A DNA stretch of 64,000 nucleotides from Xanthobacter autotrophicus. Its GTDB lineage: Bacteria > Pseudomonadota > Alphaproteobacteria > Rhizobiales > Xanthobacteraceae. Numbering within the stretch: the stretch's first letter is position 1; the number at the start of each line of letters is the position of its first letter. Both the position numbers and the translations under genes were made by a program. Below the pieces are notes generated by a model. It saw only the letters and a list, made by a program, of their open reading frames with translations, made no database searches and was not told where the DNA came from. The stretch lies in NCBI RefSeq assembly GCF_043194295.1, contig NZ_JBAFVK010000010.1; one strand, given 5' to 3'. Below are positions 25,368-33,135 of this stretch, piece after piece.

Positions 25368-26621
25368 TCAGTGCGCCACCGCCGCCGCCGCTGCCTCGTC
25401 GATGAGGCGGCCGGTGCGGAAGCGGTCGAGGGTGAAGGGGGCGTTGATGGGGTGGGGCTCGTCGCGGGCGATGGTGTGGGCGAACACATGGGCCGAGCCC
25501 GGCGTCGCCTTGAAGCCGCCGGTACCCCAGCCGCAATTCACATAGAGCCCCTTCACCGGCGTCTTGCCGACGATGGGCGAGCGGTCCGGCGTCACGTCCA
25601 CGATGCCGCCCCAGGAGCGCAGCATCTTCATGCGGGTGAATTGCGGGAACAGCTCGCAGATGGCGTCCAGCGTGTGGGTGGTGATGTGCAGCCCGCCCTG
25701 CTGGCTGTAGGACACATATTGGTCGGTGCCCGCGCCGATGACGAGTTCGCCCTTGTCGGACTGCGAGATGTAGGCGTGCACCGCGTTCGACATGAGCACG
25801 CAGGGAAAGCACGGCTTCACCGGCTCCGACACCAGCGCCTGCAGCGGGAAGCTTTCCAGCGGCATGCGCACCCCGGCCATGCCCATCACCATGGAGGTGT
25901 GGCCGGCCACCGAGACGCCGATCTTCTTGGTCTTGATGGAGCCGCGCGAGGTTTCCACCCCCGTCACCGCGCCATCCGGGCCGCGGGTGATGGCGATGAC
26001 CTCGCAATTCTGGATGATGTCCACGCCCAGCGCATCGGCGCCGCGGGCATAGCCCCACACCACCGCGTCATGGCGCGCCGTGCCGCCGCGTCGCTGCAAT
26101 GCCGCGCCCATCACCGGATAGCGGATGTCGGGGGAGATGTTCAGCGGCGGGCAGAAGTCCTTGGCTTCCTCCGGCGTCATCCACTCGTTGTCGATGCCGT
26201 TGAGCCGGTTGGAGTAAACGTGGCGCTTGAAGCTCTGCACGTCGTGGACATTGTGCGCCAGCATCAGCACGCCGCGCTGGGAGAACATGACGTTGTAGTT
26301 CAGCTCCTGGGAAAGACCTTCCCACAGCTTCACCGCGTGCTCGAACAGCGCGGCGCTTTCGTCATACAGATAATTGGAGCGGATGATGGTGGTGTTGCGC
26401 CCGGCATTGCCGCCGCCGATCCAGCCCTTTTCCAGCACCGCGATATTGGTGAGGCCGTGTTCCTTGGCGAGATAATAGGCGGCGCCCAGCCCATGACCGC
26501 CACCGCCGATGATGATGGCGTCATAGGCGGCCTTGGGCGTGGGGTTGCGCCATTGGCGTTCCCAGCCCTGATGGCCGTTGAGGGCTTCGGTAAGCAGCGA
26601 GGAAATGGAAAAGCGGCGCAT
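25368..26621 (-). CDS. soxB: sarcosine oxidase beta subunit
   Basis: The 417-residue beta subunit belongs to the D-amino-acid-oxidase flavoprotein fold. The FAD-binding motif DAIIIGGGGHGLGAAYYLAKEHG lies at about 34-56, followed by VLEKGWIGGGNAGRNTTIIRSNY, which is highly conserved in SoxB. It carries the noncovalent FAD and the covalent FMN attachment site at the interface with SoxA, and oxidises the N-methyl group of sarcosine. ATG was chosen over a GTG three codons upstream because related proteins begin M-basic-Phe/Tyr-Ser at this point. It is the first gene of soxBDAG. Confidence 0.95.
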   Translation of the reverse strand: MRRFSISSLLTEALNGHQGWERQWRNPTPKAAYDAIIIGGGGHGLGAAYYLAKEHGLTNIAVLEKGWIGGGNAGRNTTIIRSNYLYDESAALFEHAVKLWEGLSQELNYNVMFSQRGVLMLAHNVHDVQSFKRHVYSNRLNGIDNEWMTPEEAKDFCPPLNISPDIRYPVMGAALQRRGGTARHDAVVWGYARGADALGVDIIQNCEVIAITRGPDGAVTGVETSRGSIKTKKIGVSVAGHTSMVMGMAGVRMPLESFPLQALVSEPVKPCFPCVLMSNAVHAYISQSDKGELVIGAGTDQYVSYSQQGGLHITTHTLDAICELFPQFTRMKMLRSWGGIVDVTPDRSPIVGKTPVKGLYVNCGWGTGGFKATPGSAHVFAHTIARDEPHPINAPFTLDRFRTGRLIDEAAAAAVAH

Positions 26622-26791
26622 GGGCCTCACGTCCTTGTTCTGCAGGCAGGATGCGCCCGGCCGGGGCGGCGATCTCGTTCAAATGCGACTGGGTTCTGGA
26701 ATGGATGCGACGGGGGTGGGTAGGGCGCTTCATTGCGGACCAGCGGCCGCCAGTCGGATCGGGCAAGGCGGGCGGCGAGCCCCCTAACTAC

Positions 26792-26963
26792 CCGTCATGG
26801 CCGGGCTTGACCCGGAAGTCGGCTGTTGCCGACTTCCGTCCCTGAGAACGGAACCCGCAAACATGCGGGTTCCGGCCATCCACGCCGCTCCGCCTGTACG
26901 CCGTTCGTCATTTTGCGGCCAGCCGTACCGCGTGGATGCCCGGCACAAGGCCGGGCATGACGG
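26792..26963. repeat. MITE-like inverted repeat interrupted by two-hairpin module, copy B
   Basis: The 412-bp spacer between soxB and glyA holds an inverted repeat with outer arms CCGTCATG ... CATGACGG. The right arm is 33 nt (26931-26963). The left arm is split: 24 nt before and 9 nt after a 60-nt insert at 26816-26875. Joining the flanks gives a 33-nt arm that matches the reverse complement of the right arm at 28 of 33 positions. The insert is bounded by CCGG on both sides. It contains a hairpin with TGTT loop (26813-26838) and one with AAACAT loop (26849-26874). The remaining parts of the spacer show nothing else. Confidence 0.82.
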
Positions 26964-27033
26964 CGGTGCAAGACGACCCGGCTTTCGTTCCGCTCGTCCG
27001 GGCATGACCGCGACTCCTAAGGGGCCCGCCCCC

Positions 27034-28320
27034 TCACATCCCCGCATAGAGCGGGAAGCGGGCGCACAGCTCGGCCACCTTGGCGCGGGTCGCAACCTCC
27101 GCCTTGCCGTTGGCCTCGGCGCCGTTGGCGGCAAGTCCGGTGAGCACGTCGGCGATGAGGTCGCCCACTTGCTCGAACTCGGCGATGCCGAAGCCGCGCG
27201 TGGTGCCCGCCGGGGTGCCGAGGCGAATGCCCGAGGTCACGAACGGCTTTTCGGGATCGAACGGAATGCCGTTCTTGTTGCAGGTGAGGCCGGCCCGCTC
27301 CAGCGCCGCCTCCGCCGCCTTGCCGGTGACGCCGAAGGGGCGCAGGTCCACCAGCACCATGTGGCTGTCGGTGCCCCCCGAAACGATGGCGGCGCCGCGC
27401 TCCGACAGCCGGCCGGCGAGCGCGCGGGCGTTGGAGACCACCTTGAGCGCATAGGTGCGGAAATCGTCGGTGAGCGCCTCGCCGAAGGCCACCGCCTTGG
27501 CGGCGATCACATGCATCAGCGGGCCGCCCTGGAGGCCGGGGAACACGGCGGAATTCAGCTTCTTCGCCAGCGCCTCGTCATTTGTGAGGATGAGGCCGCC
27601 GCGCGGGCCGCGCAGGGTCTTGTGGGTGGTGGTCGTCACCACATGGGCATGGGGGAAGGGCGAGGGATAGGCCCCTGCCACGATGAGCCCGGCATAGTGC
27701 GCCGCATCCACCATGAGGTGTGCGCCCACCGCGTCGGCGATGGCGCGGAAGCGGGCGAAATCGATGATGCGCGGATAGGACGAGCCGCCGGCGATGATGA
27801 GCTTGGGCTTGTGCTCGTGGGCCAGGCGCTCCACCTCGTCATAGTCGATGAGGGCGGTGTCGCGCGTGACGCCATAGCCGATGGCCTTGAACCACTTGCC
27901 CGACAGGGTGGGCGGCGCGCCGTGGGTGAGGTGGCCGCCGGCCGCCAGCGACATGCCGAGCAGGGTGTCGCCGGGCTGGAGCAGGGCCATCAGCACCGCC
28001 GCATTGGCCTGCGCGCCCGAGTGGGGCTGCACATTGGCGAAGCCGGCGCCGAACAACTGCTTGGCCCGATCGATGGCGATCTCCTCCACCACGTCCACAT
28101 GCTCGCAGCCGCCGTAATAGCGCTTGCCCGGCAGGCCCTCGGCATACTTGTTGGTGAGCACTGACCCCTGCGCGGCCAGCACCGCCTCGGACACGATATT
28201 CTCCGAGGCGATCAGCTCGATCTGGTCCTGCTGGCGCTTCAACTCGGCGCGGATGGCGTCGAACACGGCGGGGTCGGCGGCGTGGCTGGGGTCTTGGCTG
28301 GGGGGAACGTGAAGGGTCAT
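27034..28320 (-). CDS. glyA: serine hydroxymethyltransferase
   Basis: The 428-residue pyridoxal-phosphate enzyme interconverts glycine plus methylene-tetrahydrofolate and serine. Diagnostic segments are QIELIASENIVSEAVL, NKYAEGLPGKRYYGG, VQPHSGAQANAAV, VVTTTTHKTLRGPRGG (the PLP Lys is in THKTL) and the C-terminal IRLGTPAGTTRGF. The start ATG has AGAAGGA about eight bases upstream. Being between soxBDAG and sdaA, it uses both products of sarcosine oxidase (glycine and methylene-tetrahydrofolate) to form serine. This could be a second copy besides a housekeeping glyA elsewhere. Confidence 0.96.
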   Translation of the reverse strand: MTLHVPPSQDPSHAADPAVFDAIRAELKRQQDQIELIASENIVSEAVLAAQGSVLTNKYAEGLPGKRYYGGCEHVDVVEEIAIDRAKQLFGAGFANVQPHSGAQANAAVLMALLQPGDTLLGMSLAAGGHLTHGAPPTLSGKWFKAIGYGVTRDTALIDYDEVERLAHEHKPKLIIAGGSSYPRIIDFARFRAIADAVGAHLMVDAAHYAGLIVAGAYPSPFPHAHVVTTTTHKTLRGPRGGLILTNDEALAKKLNSAVFPGLQGGPLMHVIAAKAVAFGEALTDDFRTYALKVVSNARALAGRLSERGAAIVSGGTDSHMVLVDLRPFGVTGKAAEAALERAGLTCNKNGIPFDPEKPFVTSGIRLGTPAGTTRGFGIAEFEQVGDLIADVLTGLAANGAEANGKAEVATRAKVAELCARFPLYAGM

Positions 28321-28358
28321 GGGCGTTGGTCCTTCTGGAAGGGATGGGGGATGGTTTC

Positions 28359-28524
28359 GTGCCCCGGCCGACTGGAGCGCGAGCGCAAGGAGAGCCGGGG
28401 TCCAGCGCAAGGGTTCGCCGCAGGCGGCGTGAGCGGAGGCCGTGGCGGGTAATGCCGGCTTCGCCGACTTCTCCCCTGGGCCCCGGATCGGCGCTCCGGC
28501 TGCGCCGTCGCTGGTCCGGGGCAC
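28359..28524. repeat. 166-bp element with GTGCCCCGG terminal inverted repeats
   Basis: The spacer between glyA and sdaA is almost filled by an element with perfect 9-bp terminal inverted repeats (GTGCCCCGG / CCGGGGCAC). Each end folds into its own hairpin (28362-28400 and 28481-28521). No ORF is convincing inside it. It resembles the small palindromic repeats common in Hyphomicrobiales intergenic DNA. A glyA promoter would have to lie inside or beside it. Confidence 0.65.
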
Positions 28525-28540
28525 GGGGGGACGGGGCGGC

Positions 28541-29887
28541 TCAGCATTCGGGCACGTTGACCGCGAGGCCGCCCTGCGAGGTTTCCTTGTATTTGGACTG
28601 CATGTCGGCGCCGGTCTGGCGCATGGTCTCGATCACCTGGTCGAGGGAGACGTGGTGGATGCCGTCGCCGCGTAGGGCCAGCGAGGCCGCCGCGATGGCC
28701 TTGTTGGCGCCGAAGGCGTTGCGCTCGATGCAGGGGATCTGCACCAGCCCGCCGATGGGATCGCAGGTCATGCCCAGGTGATGCTCCATGGCGATCTCGG
28801 CGGCGTTCTCGATCTGCGCCGGGCTTGCCCCCAGCACCGCCGCGAGCCCCGCCGCCGCCATGGAGGCGGCCGAGCCCACCTCGCCCTGGCAGCCCACCTC
28901 GGCGCCGGAGATGGAGGCGTTGCGCTTGATGAGCGCGCCTACCGCCGCCGCCGTCAGCAGGAAGGCGTGGAGCTGGGTGTGGGTGGTGTCGGGACAGATG
29001 TCGCGCACATAGCGCAGCACCGCCGGCACGATGCCCGCTGCCCCGTTGGTGGGGGCGGTGACGATGCGCCCGCCGGCGGCATTCTCCTCGTTCACCGCCA
29101 TGGCGAACACCGAAACCCAGTCCATGATCTCGTGGGGCGGGCGCTGGTTGGCGAGGCGATCGGCCTGAAGCTGGGCGTGGATGGCCTTGGCCCGCCGCTT
29201 CACCCGTAGCCGGCCGGGCAGGGCGCCGTCGCGGGCGAGGCCCCGGTCGATGGAGGCGAACATGGCGTCCAGAATGGCATCGAGGCCGCGCTCCACGTCG
29301 GCGCGGGGGCGCAATGCGCATTCGTTCGCCATTTGCAGGTCGGCGATGGAAAGCTGCGCGCGGGCGCAGGCGGAGAGCAGCTCCGCCGCCGTGGCGAAGG
29401 GGTGGGGCACGTCCTGCGCCGGCGCCTCGCGGGCCTCGCCCTCCTCCACCACGAAGCCGCCGCCGATGGAATAGAACACGCGCTCTTCGAGGATTGCGTC
29501 GTCCTCTCCAAAAGCGCGGAAGCGCATGCCATTGGAGTGCAGCGGCAGCAGCGTGGCAAAATCGAAGATGAGGTCGCGCTCGGCATCGAAGGCGATGCGG
29601 ACAGCGCCCACCTCGATGAATTTCTGGATGGCGAGGCGGGCAGTGAGCACCGGCACCTCGTCCGGGTCCAGCGTATCGGGCGCCGCGCCCATGAGGCCGA
29701 GGCAGATGGCGGTGTCGGAGCCATGGCCCTTGCCGGTCCACGCCAGCGAGCCGAACAGCTCCGCCGTGACGCGCCGCGTGCCCTGCGGCAGCCCATCGCG
29801 AAACCGCCGCGCCGCCACCATGGGCCCCACCGTGTGCGACGAGGACGGGCCGATGCCGATCTTGAAGAGGTCGAACACGCTGATCAT
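28541..29887 (-). CDS. sdaA: L-serine ammonia-lyase, iron-sulfur type
   Basis: The 448-residue single-chain serine dehydratase converts L-serine to pyruvate and ammonia. It starts MISVFDLFKIGIGPSSSHTVGP, the conserved beginning of this family, and AGAGG precedes the ATG by six bases. Cys ligands for the 4Fe-4S cluster lie in GAEVGCQGEVGSAAS, GMTCDPIGG and VQIPCIERNAFG. The C-terminal MRQTGADMQSKYKETSQGGL matches other SdaA proteins. It closes the route from sarcosine to central metabolism and is transcribed with glyA and soxBDAG orientation. Confidence 0.95.
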   Translation of the reverse strand: MISVFDLFKIGIGPSSSHTVGPMVAARRFRDGLPQGTRRVTAELFGSLAWTGKGHGSDTAICLGLMGAAPDTLDPDEVPVLTARLAIQKFIEVGAVRIAFDAERDLIFDFATLLPLHSNGMRFRAFGEDDAILEERVFYSIGGGFVVEEGEAREAPAQDVPHPFATAAELLSACARAQLSIADLQMANECALRPRADVERGLDAILDAMFASIDRGLARDGALPGRLRVKRRAKAIHAQLQADRLANQRPPHEIMDWVSVFAMAVNEENAAGGRIVTAPTNGAAGIVPAVLRYVRDICPDTTHTQLHAFLLTAAAVGALIKRNASISGAEVGCQGEVGSAASMAAAGLAAVLGASPAQIENAAEIAMEHHLGMTCDPIGGLVQIPCIERNAFGANKAIAAASLALRGDGIHHVSLDQVIETMRQTGADMQSKYKETSQGGLAVNVPEC

Positions 29888-29922
29888 CCGTAGCCTCTGC
29901 CTTGGGGGTGTGGGGTGCTGGA

Positions 29923-30040
29923 ACCCTCTCCCGCTTGCGGGGGAGGGCAGGGTGGGGGCTGCGGTGTTCCCGCCCATCGCTGGAGTGGGTGGCGCGGCCC
30001 GCCCCCTCCCCAGCCCTCCCCCGCAAGCGGGGGAGGGGGC
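29923..30040. repeat. CCCTCTCCCGC inverted-repeat element, uninterrupted copy
   Basis: This copy has the same arms as the element at 21.24-21.43 kb but its right arm keeps a simple CCCCCGCAAGCGGGGG hairpin at 30019-30034, without the nested module. It lies 36 bp before sdaA and in the divergent region shared with the AraC-type regulator, so it may overlap promoters of both. Confidence 0.75.
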
Positions 30041-30164
30041 GACGGCGCCTGTGTCACCACCCGTCCCGCCCGGTCTTGACCTGCCCCCGGACGGGGCCGA
30101 TGCTGCGATACTGCCCGCCGAAAGCGCATTGATCTCGGCGCGGTGCGACCCTTGTCTGGAACAG

Positions 30165-31250
30165 ATGCGACATTCGCTGCCCTCCCGAACGCCGCCGGGC
30201 GCCCGGCACCCGAGCGCCAAGCTGCGGGTGGGTTTCGTGCTCATGCACAATTTCACCCTCACCGCGTTTTCGAGCTTCGTGGACGTGCTGCGCCTCGCCG
30301 CCGACGAGGGCGACCGCTCGCGTCCCATCGGCTGTTCGTGGCAGGTGATGAGCCCCGGCCGGCGTCCGGCGCGCTCGTCCTGCGGCATCGACATCCAGCC
30401 CACCGCCGATCTCGGCGATCCCGGCGATTTCGACTACATCGTGGTGGTGGGCGGCCTGCTGCACGGCATGCCGCCGCTGCCGGCCGCGGTGGCCACCTGG
30501 CTCCAGCGCGCGGCCAAGGCGAACGTGCCGCTGGTGGGGGTGTGCACCGGCTCGTTCGTGCTGTGCCGGCTGGGGCTGATGGCGCAGCGCAAATGCTGCG
30601 TCAGCTGGTATCACTACCGCGACTTCCTGGAGGAATTCCCCACCCTCGTGCCGGTGGCCGACCAGCTGTTCGTGGTGGATGGCGACCGCATCACCTGCTC
30701 CGGCGGGGCCGGGGTGGCGGATCTCGCGGCGCAGCTGGTCACCCAGCACCTGGGATCGGCGGTGGCGCAGAAGGCGCTGAACATCCTGCTCATCGACCGC
30801 CCGCGCACGGCGGACAGCGCCCAGCCGGCGCCGAGTTTAGGAGGGCAGGGTGCCGGGCCGGGCGCGGGAGACGGCGGCATCGCGGATGCCCGCGTCTCCC
30901 GCGCGCTGCTGCTGATGGAGCAGAACCTCGCCGAGCCCTTGCCCATCGCGGCGCTGGCCGATGCGCTGGCGGTGAGCCCGCGCCAGCTGGAGCGGCTGTT
31001 CGCCGAGCGCCTCGGCGAAAGCCCGCAGGAGAGCTATCTGGCGCTGCGCCTGCGCCACGCCCGCTGGATGCTGGCCAACACGCCGTTTTCCGCCGCCCGC
31101 ATCGCCGCCGACCTCGGCTTTGCCGATGGTTCCCATTTCGGGCGGGCGTTCAAGGCGCGCTTCGGCGAGACGCCCGCCGCCTTCCGCCGCGACGCCGCCC
31201 GCCCCGCCCGCCGCTCCGCCCCGGCGGAGGAGACGCGGGTGTTCGACTAG
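30165..31250 (+). CDS. GlxA/GbdR-like AraC-family regulator
   Basis: The 361-residue regulator has an N-terminal DJ-1/PfpI-like ligand domain (about 20-205), with GVCTGSFVLCRLGLM placing a nucleophile-elbow Cys at 127, and a C-terminal AraC helix-turn-helix pair (about 250-340: LADALAVSPRQLERLFAERLGESP and IAADLGFADGSHFGRAFKARFG). This is the architecture of GbdR, CdhR and SouR, which sense glycine betaine, carnitine or sarcosine derivatives in pseudomonads. Its divergent position to sdaA, glyA and soxBDAG makes it the likely activator of sarcosine catabolism. The Ala/Gly-rich linker before the DNA-binding domain is long. The identity of the effector is inference. Confidence 0.85.
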   Translation: MRHSLPSRTPPGARHPSAKLRVGFVLMHNFTLTAFSSFVDVLRLAADEGDRSRPIGCSWQVMSPGRRPARSSCGIDIQPTADLGDPGDFDYIVVVGGLLHGMPPLPAAVATWLQRAAKANVPLVGVCTGSFVLCRLGLMAQRKCCVSWYHYRDFLEEFPTLVPVADQLFVVDGDRITCSGGAGVADLAAQLVTQHLGSAVAQKALNILLIDRPRTADSAQPAPSLGGQGAGPGAGDGGIADARVSRALLLMEQNLAEPLPIAALADALAVSPRQLERLFAERLGESPQESYLALRLRHARWMLANTPFSAARIAADLGFADGSHFGRAFKARFGETPAAFRRDAARPARRSAPAEETRVFD

Positions 31251-31288
31251 AGACTCCGGTCCGACCGGGGGCAAGACGAGGAGACGAC

Positions 31289-31612
31289 ATGAGTACGACC
31301 GAGTTGAACACCACCCCGGCGCCTTTCGTGGTGATCGCGGAGTTTGATGTGGAGCCCGCCCGCCTCGCCGATTTCCTCGCCGTCGCGCGCGATGACGCGG
31401 CCCATTCCGTAGTCGACGAGCCGGGTTGCCAGCAGTTCGAGGTGACCGTGCTGGAGGGGGCGTCCACCGTGGTATTCTTTGAGGTCTATGACGACCGCGC
31501 CGCCTTCGACGCCCATCTGGAAACGCCCCACCTCGCCCGCTTCCGCGATGCCTTCCCGGCCCTGATCCGCTCCGAGCCGACGGTGCGCTTCGGCGCCTTG
31601 CGCAGCGTGTAG
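31289..31612 (+). CDS. antibiotic-biosynthesis-monooxygenase (ABM) fold protein
   Basis: The 107-residue protein has the ferredoxin-like ABM pattern: FVVIAEFDVEPARLADFLAVARDDAAHSVVDEPGCQQFEV at the start, with the EPGC motif, and VVFFEVYDDRAAFDAHLETPHLARF at the end. Family members include small quinol or heme monooxygenases such as YgiN. GAGGAG precedes the ATG. It follows the AraC-type regulator on the same strand by 38 bp and may be cotranscribed; a link to sarcosine catabolism is not evident from sequence. Confidence 0.85.
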   Translation: MSTTELNTTPAPFVVIAEFDVEPARLADFLAVARDDAAHSVVDEPGCQQFEVTVLEGASTVVFFEVYDDRAAFDAHLETPHLARFRDAFPALIRSEPTVRFGALRSV

Positions 31613-31639
31613 GAGGGCGTCGCCACTGGTCATTCCCGT

Positions 31640-31665
31640 CCGAAGCCGGAACCACCCGGCTTCGG
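31640..31665. repeat. single hairpin resembling the second half of the nested module
   Basis: A perfect 10-bp hairpin (CCGAAGCCGG / CCGGCTTCGG) with loop AACCAC lies between the ABM-fold gene and arsR. Stem and loop closely match the second hairpin of copy A. It may be a partial or related copy and could also act as a 3'-end structure for the upstream gene. Confidence 0.6.
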
Positions 31666-31740
31666 TGCGGCAGCGGGGCTCCCTTTCAATTTGAAGCACG
31701 ACCTCCCGCACAAAGCCCTTGCCAACGCCATCCGTTTTGA

Positions 31741-31770
31741 TCAATATCTCAATCTATATTGAGGTATTGA
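31741..31770. promoter_or_regulatory. 30-bp ArsR operator palindrome abutting arsR start
   Basis: Two 13-nt arms, TCAATATCTCAAT and ATTGAGGTATTGA, are complementary at 12 of 13 positions around CTAT. The site is AT-rich against a GC-rich background and ends one base before the arsR ATG. A TTGCCA about 20 bases upstream could be the -35 element. ArsR repressors bind such dyads over their own promoters and release on As(III) binding, so autoregulation of the whole operon is expected. Confidence 0.8.
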
Positions 31771-31771
31771 A

Positions 31772-32131
31772 ATGGATGAAGCCCACGCCCTTGCCGCCTT
31801 CGCAGCCCTCTCGCAAGAGACGCGGCTGCGCATCGTGCGGTTGCTGGTGCAAGCGGGGCCGGAGGGCCTCGCCGCCGGAGCCATCGGCGCGGCCATGGAT
31901 GGGGCCTCGTCCTCGCGTATGTCGTTTCACCTGAGCCATCTGGAGCAGGCGGGGCTGGTGGCGTCGCGGCGCGAGGGGCGGTCCATCCTCTACAATGCGG
32001 TCTATCCGACCCTCTCGGGGCTGATCGCCTTCCTCATGCGCGACTGCTGCCAGGGCCACCCCGAGGTGTGCGCTCCCGCCGTCGCCGCCTTGTCCTGCGC
32101 CTGCGAACCCGCCGAGGAGACCCATGCCTGA
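31772..32131 (+). CDS. arsR: ArsR-family arsenic-responsive repressor
   Basis: The 119-residue winged-helix repressor has ALSQETRLRIVRLLVQAG near the start and the recognition helix SSSRMSFHLSHLEQAGLV (about 46-63). It lacks the classical ELCVCDL metal site in that helix. Instead the C-terminal tail has Cys92-Cys93 and Cys100, plus Cys109 and Cys111, which resembles the C-terminal As(III) site of the Acidithiobacillus-type ArsR. It represses the operon until As(III) binds. Its stop overlaps the arsC start by eight bases. Confidence 0.92.
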   Translation: MDEAHALAAFAALSQETRLRIVRLLVQAGPEGLAAGAIGAAMDGASSSRMSFHLSHLEQAGLVASRREGRSILYNAVYPTLSGLIAFLMRDCCQGHPEVCAPAVAALSCACEPAEETHA

Positions 32132-32678
32132 CGCAACTCTGCCTGACGCCACCACGGGGCACGTCTTCAACGTGCTGTTCCTGTGCACCGGCAATTCCGC
32201 CCGCTCGATCCTCGCCGAGAGCATCCTGAACAAGGACGGCGCGGGCCGCTTCCGGGCCTTTTCTGCCGGCAGCCAGCCGAAGGGCGAGGTGAACCCCTAT
32301 GCCCTCAAGGTGCTGGCCGCCCTTGACTATCCCGCCGAGGGCTTCCGCTCCAAGAGCTGGGCGGAGTTCGCGGCCCCCGACGCGCCGGTGATGGATTTCG
32401 TCTTCACCGTCTGCGACAACGCCGCCGGCGAAGCCTGCCCGCTCTGGCCGGGCCAGCCCATGACCGCCCATTGGGGCATCGAGGACCCGGCCGCGGTGGA
32501 GGGCTCCGACATCCAGAAGGAGGCCGCCTTTGTCGCCGCCTTCCGCTATCTGCGCAATCGCATCTCGGTGTTCACCGCCCTGCCCATCGCCAAGCTCGAC
32601 CGGCTCGCGCTGGGCGCGCAGCTGCGGGAGATCGGCCGGCTCGACGGCAGCACCCACCCCCGCCCGGATGTCGCGTGA
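32124..32678 (+). CDS. arsC: arsenate reductase, low-molecular-weight phosphatase type
   Basis: The 184-residue enzyme belongs to the LMW protein tyrosine phosphatase fold. The P-loop FLCTGNSARS places the nucleophile Cys21 and Arg27. Cys97 and Cys105 (FTVCDNAAGEACPLWPG) fit the redox relay used with thioredoxin. HWGIEDPAAVEG is typical of this arsenate reductase subgroup. It reduces As(V) to As(III) in the cytoplasm for export by Acr3. The first 12 residues are not conserved and the start may lie slightly downstream. Confidence 0.92.
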   Translation: MPDATLPDATTGHVFNVLFLCTGNSARSILAESILNKDGAGRFRAFSAGSQPKGEVNPYALKVLAALDYPAEGFRSKSWAEFAAPDAPVMDFVFTVCDNAAGEACPLWPGQPMTAHWGIEDPAAVEGSDIQKEAAFVAAFRYLRNRISVFTALPIAKLDRLALGAQLREIGRLDGSTHPRPDVA

Positions 32679-32686
32679 GGCCCGCC

Positions 32687-33112
32687 ATGGACGTGATCAT
32701 CTACCACAACCCCGCCTGCGGCACCTCGCGCAACACCCTGGCCATGATCCGCAACGCGGGCATCGAGCCCCATGTGATCGAATATCTGAAGACGCCGCCG
32801 TCGCGCGCGCTGCTGGCTGAGTTGATCGCCCGCGCCGGCCTCACGGTGCGCGGCGCGCTGCGGGAGAAGGGCACGCCCTATGCCGAGCTCGGCCTCGCCG
32901 ATCCGGCGCTGGACGACGATGCCCTGCTCGACGCCATGATGGCCCACCCCATCCTCATCAACCGTCCGCTGGTGGTGTCGCCCAAGGGCGTGCGCCTGTG
33001 CCGGCCGTCGGAACTGGTGCTGGACCTGTTGCCGCCCCAAAAGGGCGCCTTCACCAAGGAAGACGGCGAGCGGGTGGTGGACGCCGCCGGCCAGCCCGTT
33101 GCCGCCGGCTGA
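32687..33112 (+). CDS. arsC: arsenate reductase, glutaredoxin-dependent type
   Basis: The 141-residue protein is of the ArsC/Spx thioredoxin fold and closely follows the E. coli plasmid-type enzyme: IIYHNPACGTSRNTLAMIRNAG with catalytic Cys11, EYLKTPPSRALLAELI, HPILINRPLVVSPKGVRLCRPSE and KGAFTKEDGERVVD. It uses glutathione and glutaredoxin. It is unrelated in fold to the reductase encoded eight bases upstream, so the operon holds two independent As(V) reduction systems. Confidence 0.95.
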   Translation: MDVIIYHNPACGTSRNTLAMIRNAGIEPHVIEYLKTPPSRALLAELIARAGLTVRGALREKGTPYAELGLADPALDDDALLDAMMAHPILINRPLVVSPKGVRLCRPSELVLDLLPPQKGAFTKEDGERVVDAAGQPVAAG

Positions 33113-33135
33113 CGCACGGCAGAGAGATTTCAATC

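Noticed and set aside
28321..28540. Glycine riboswitch before glyA or sdaA
   Set aside because: I could not find the tandem glycine aptamer core; the spacers are filled by palindromic repeat elements instead.
29923..30055. CRISPR-like appearance of repeated CCCTCCCCCGC blocks
   Set aside because: The blocks are inverted arms of palindromic elements with no regular spacers and no cas genes nearby.
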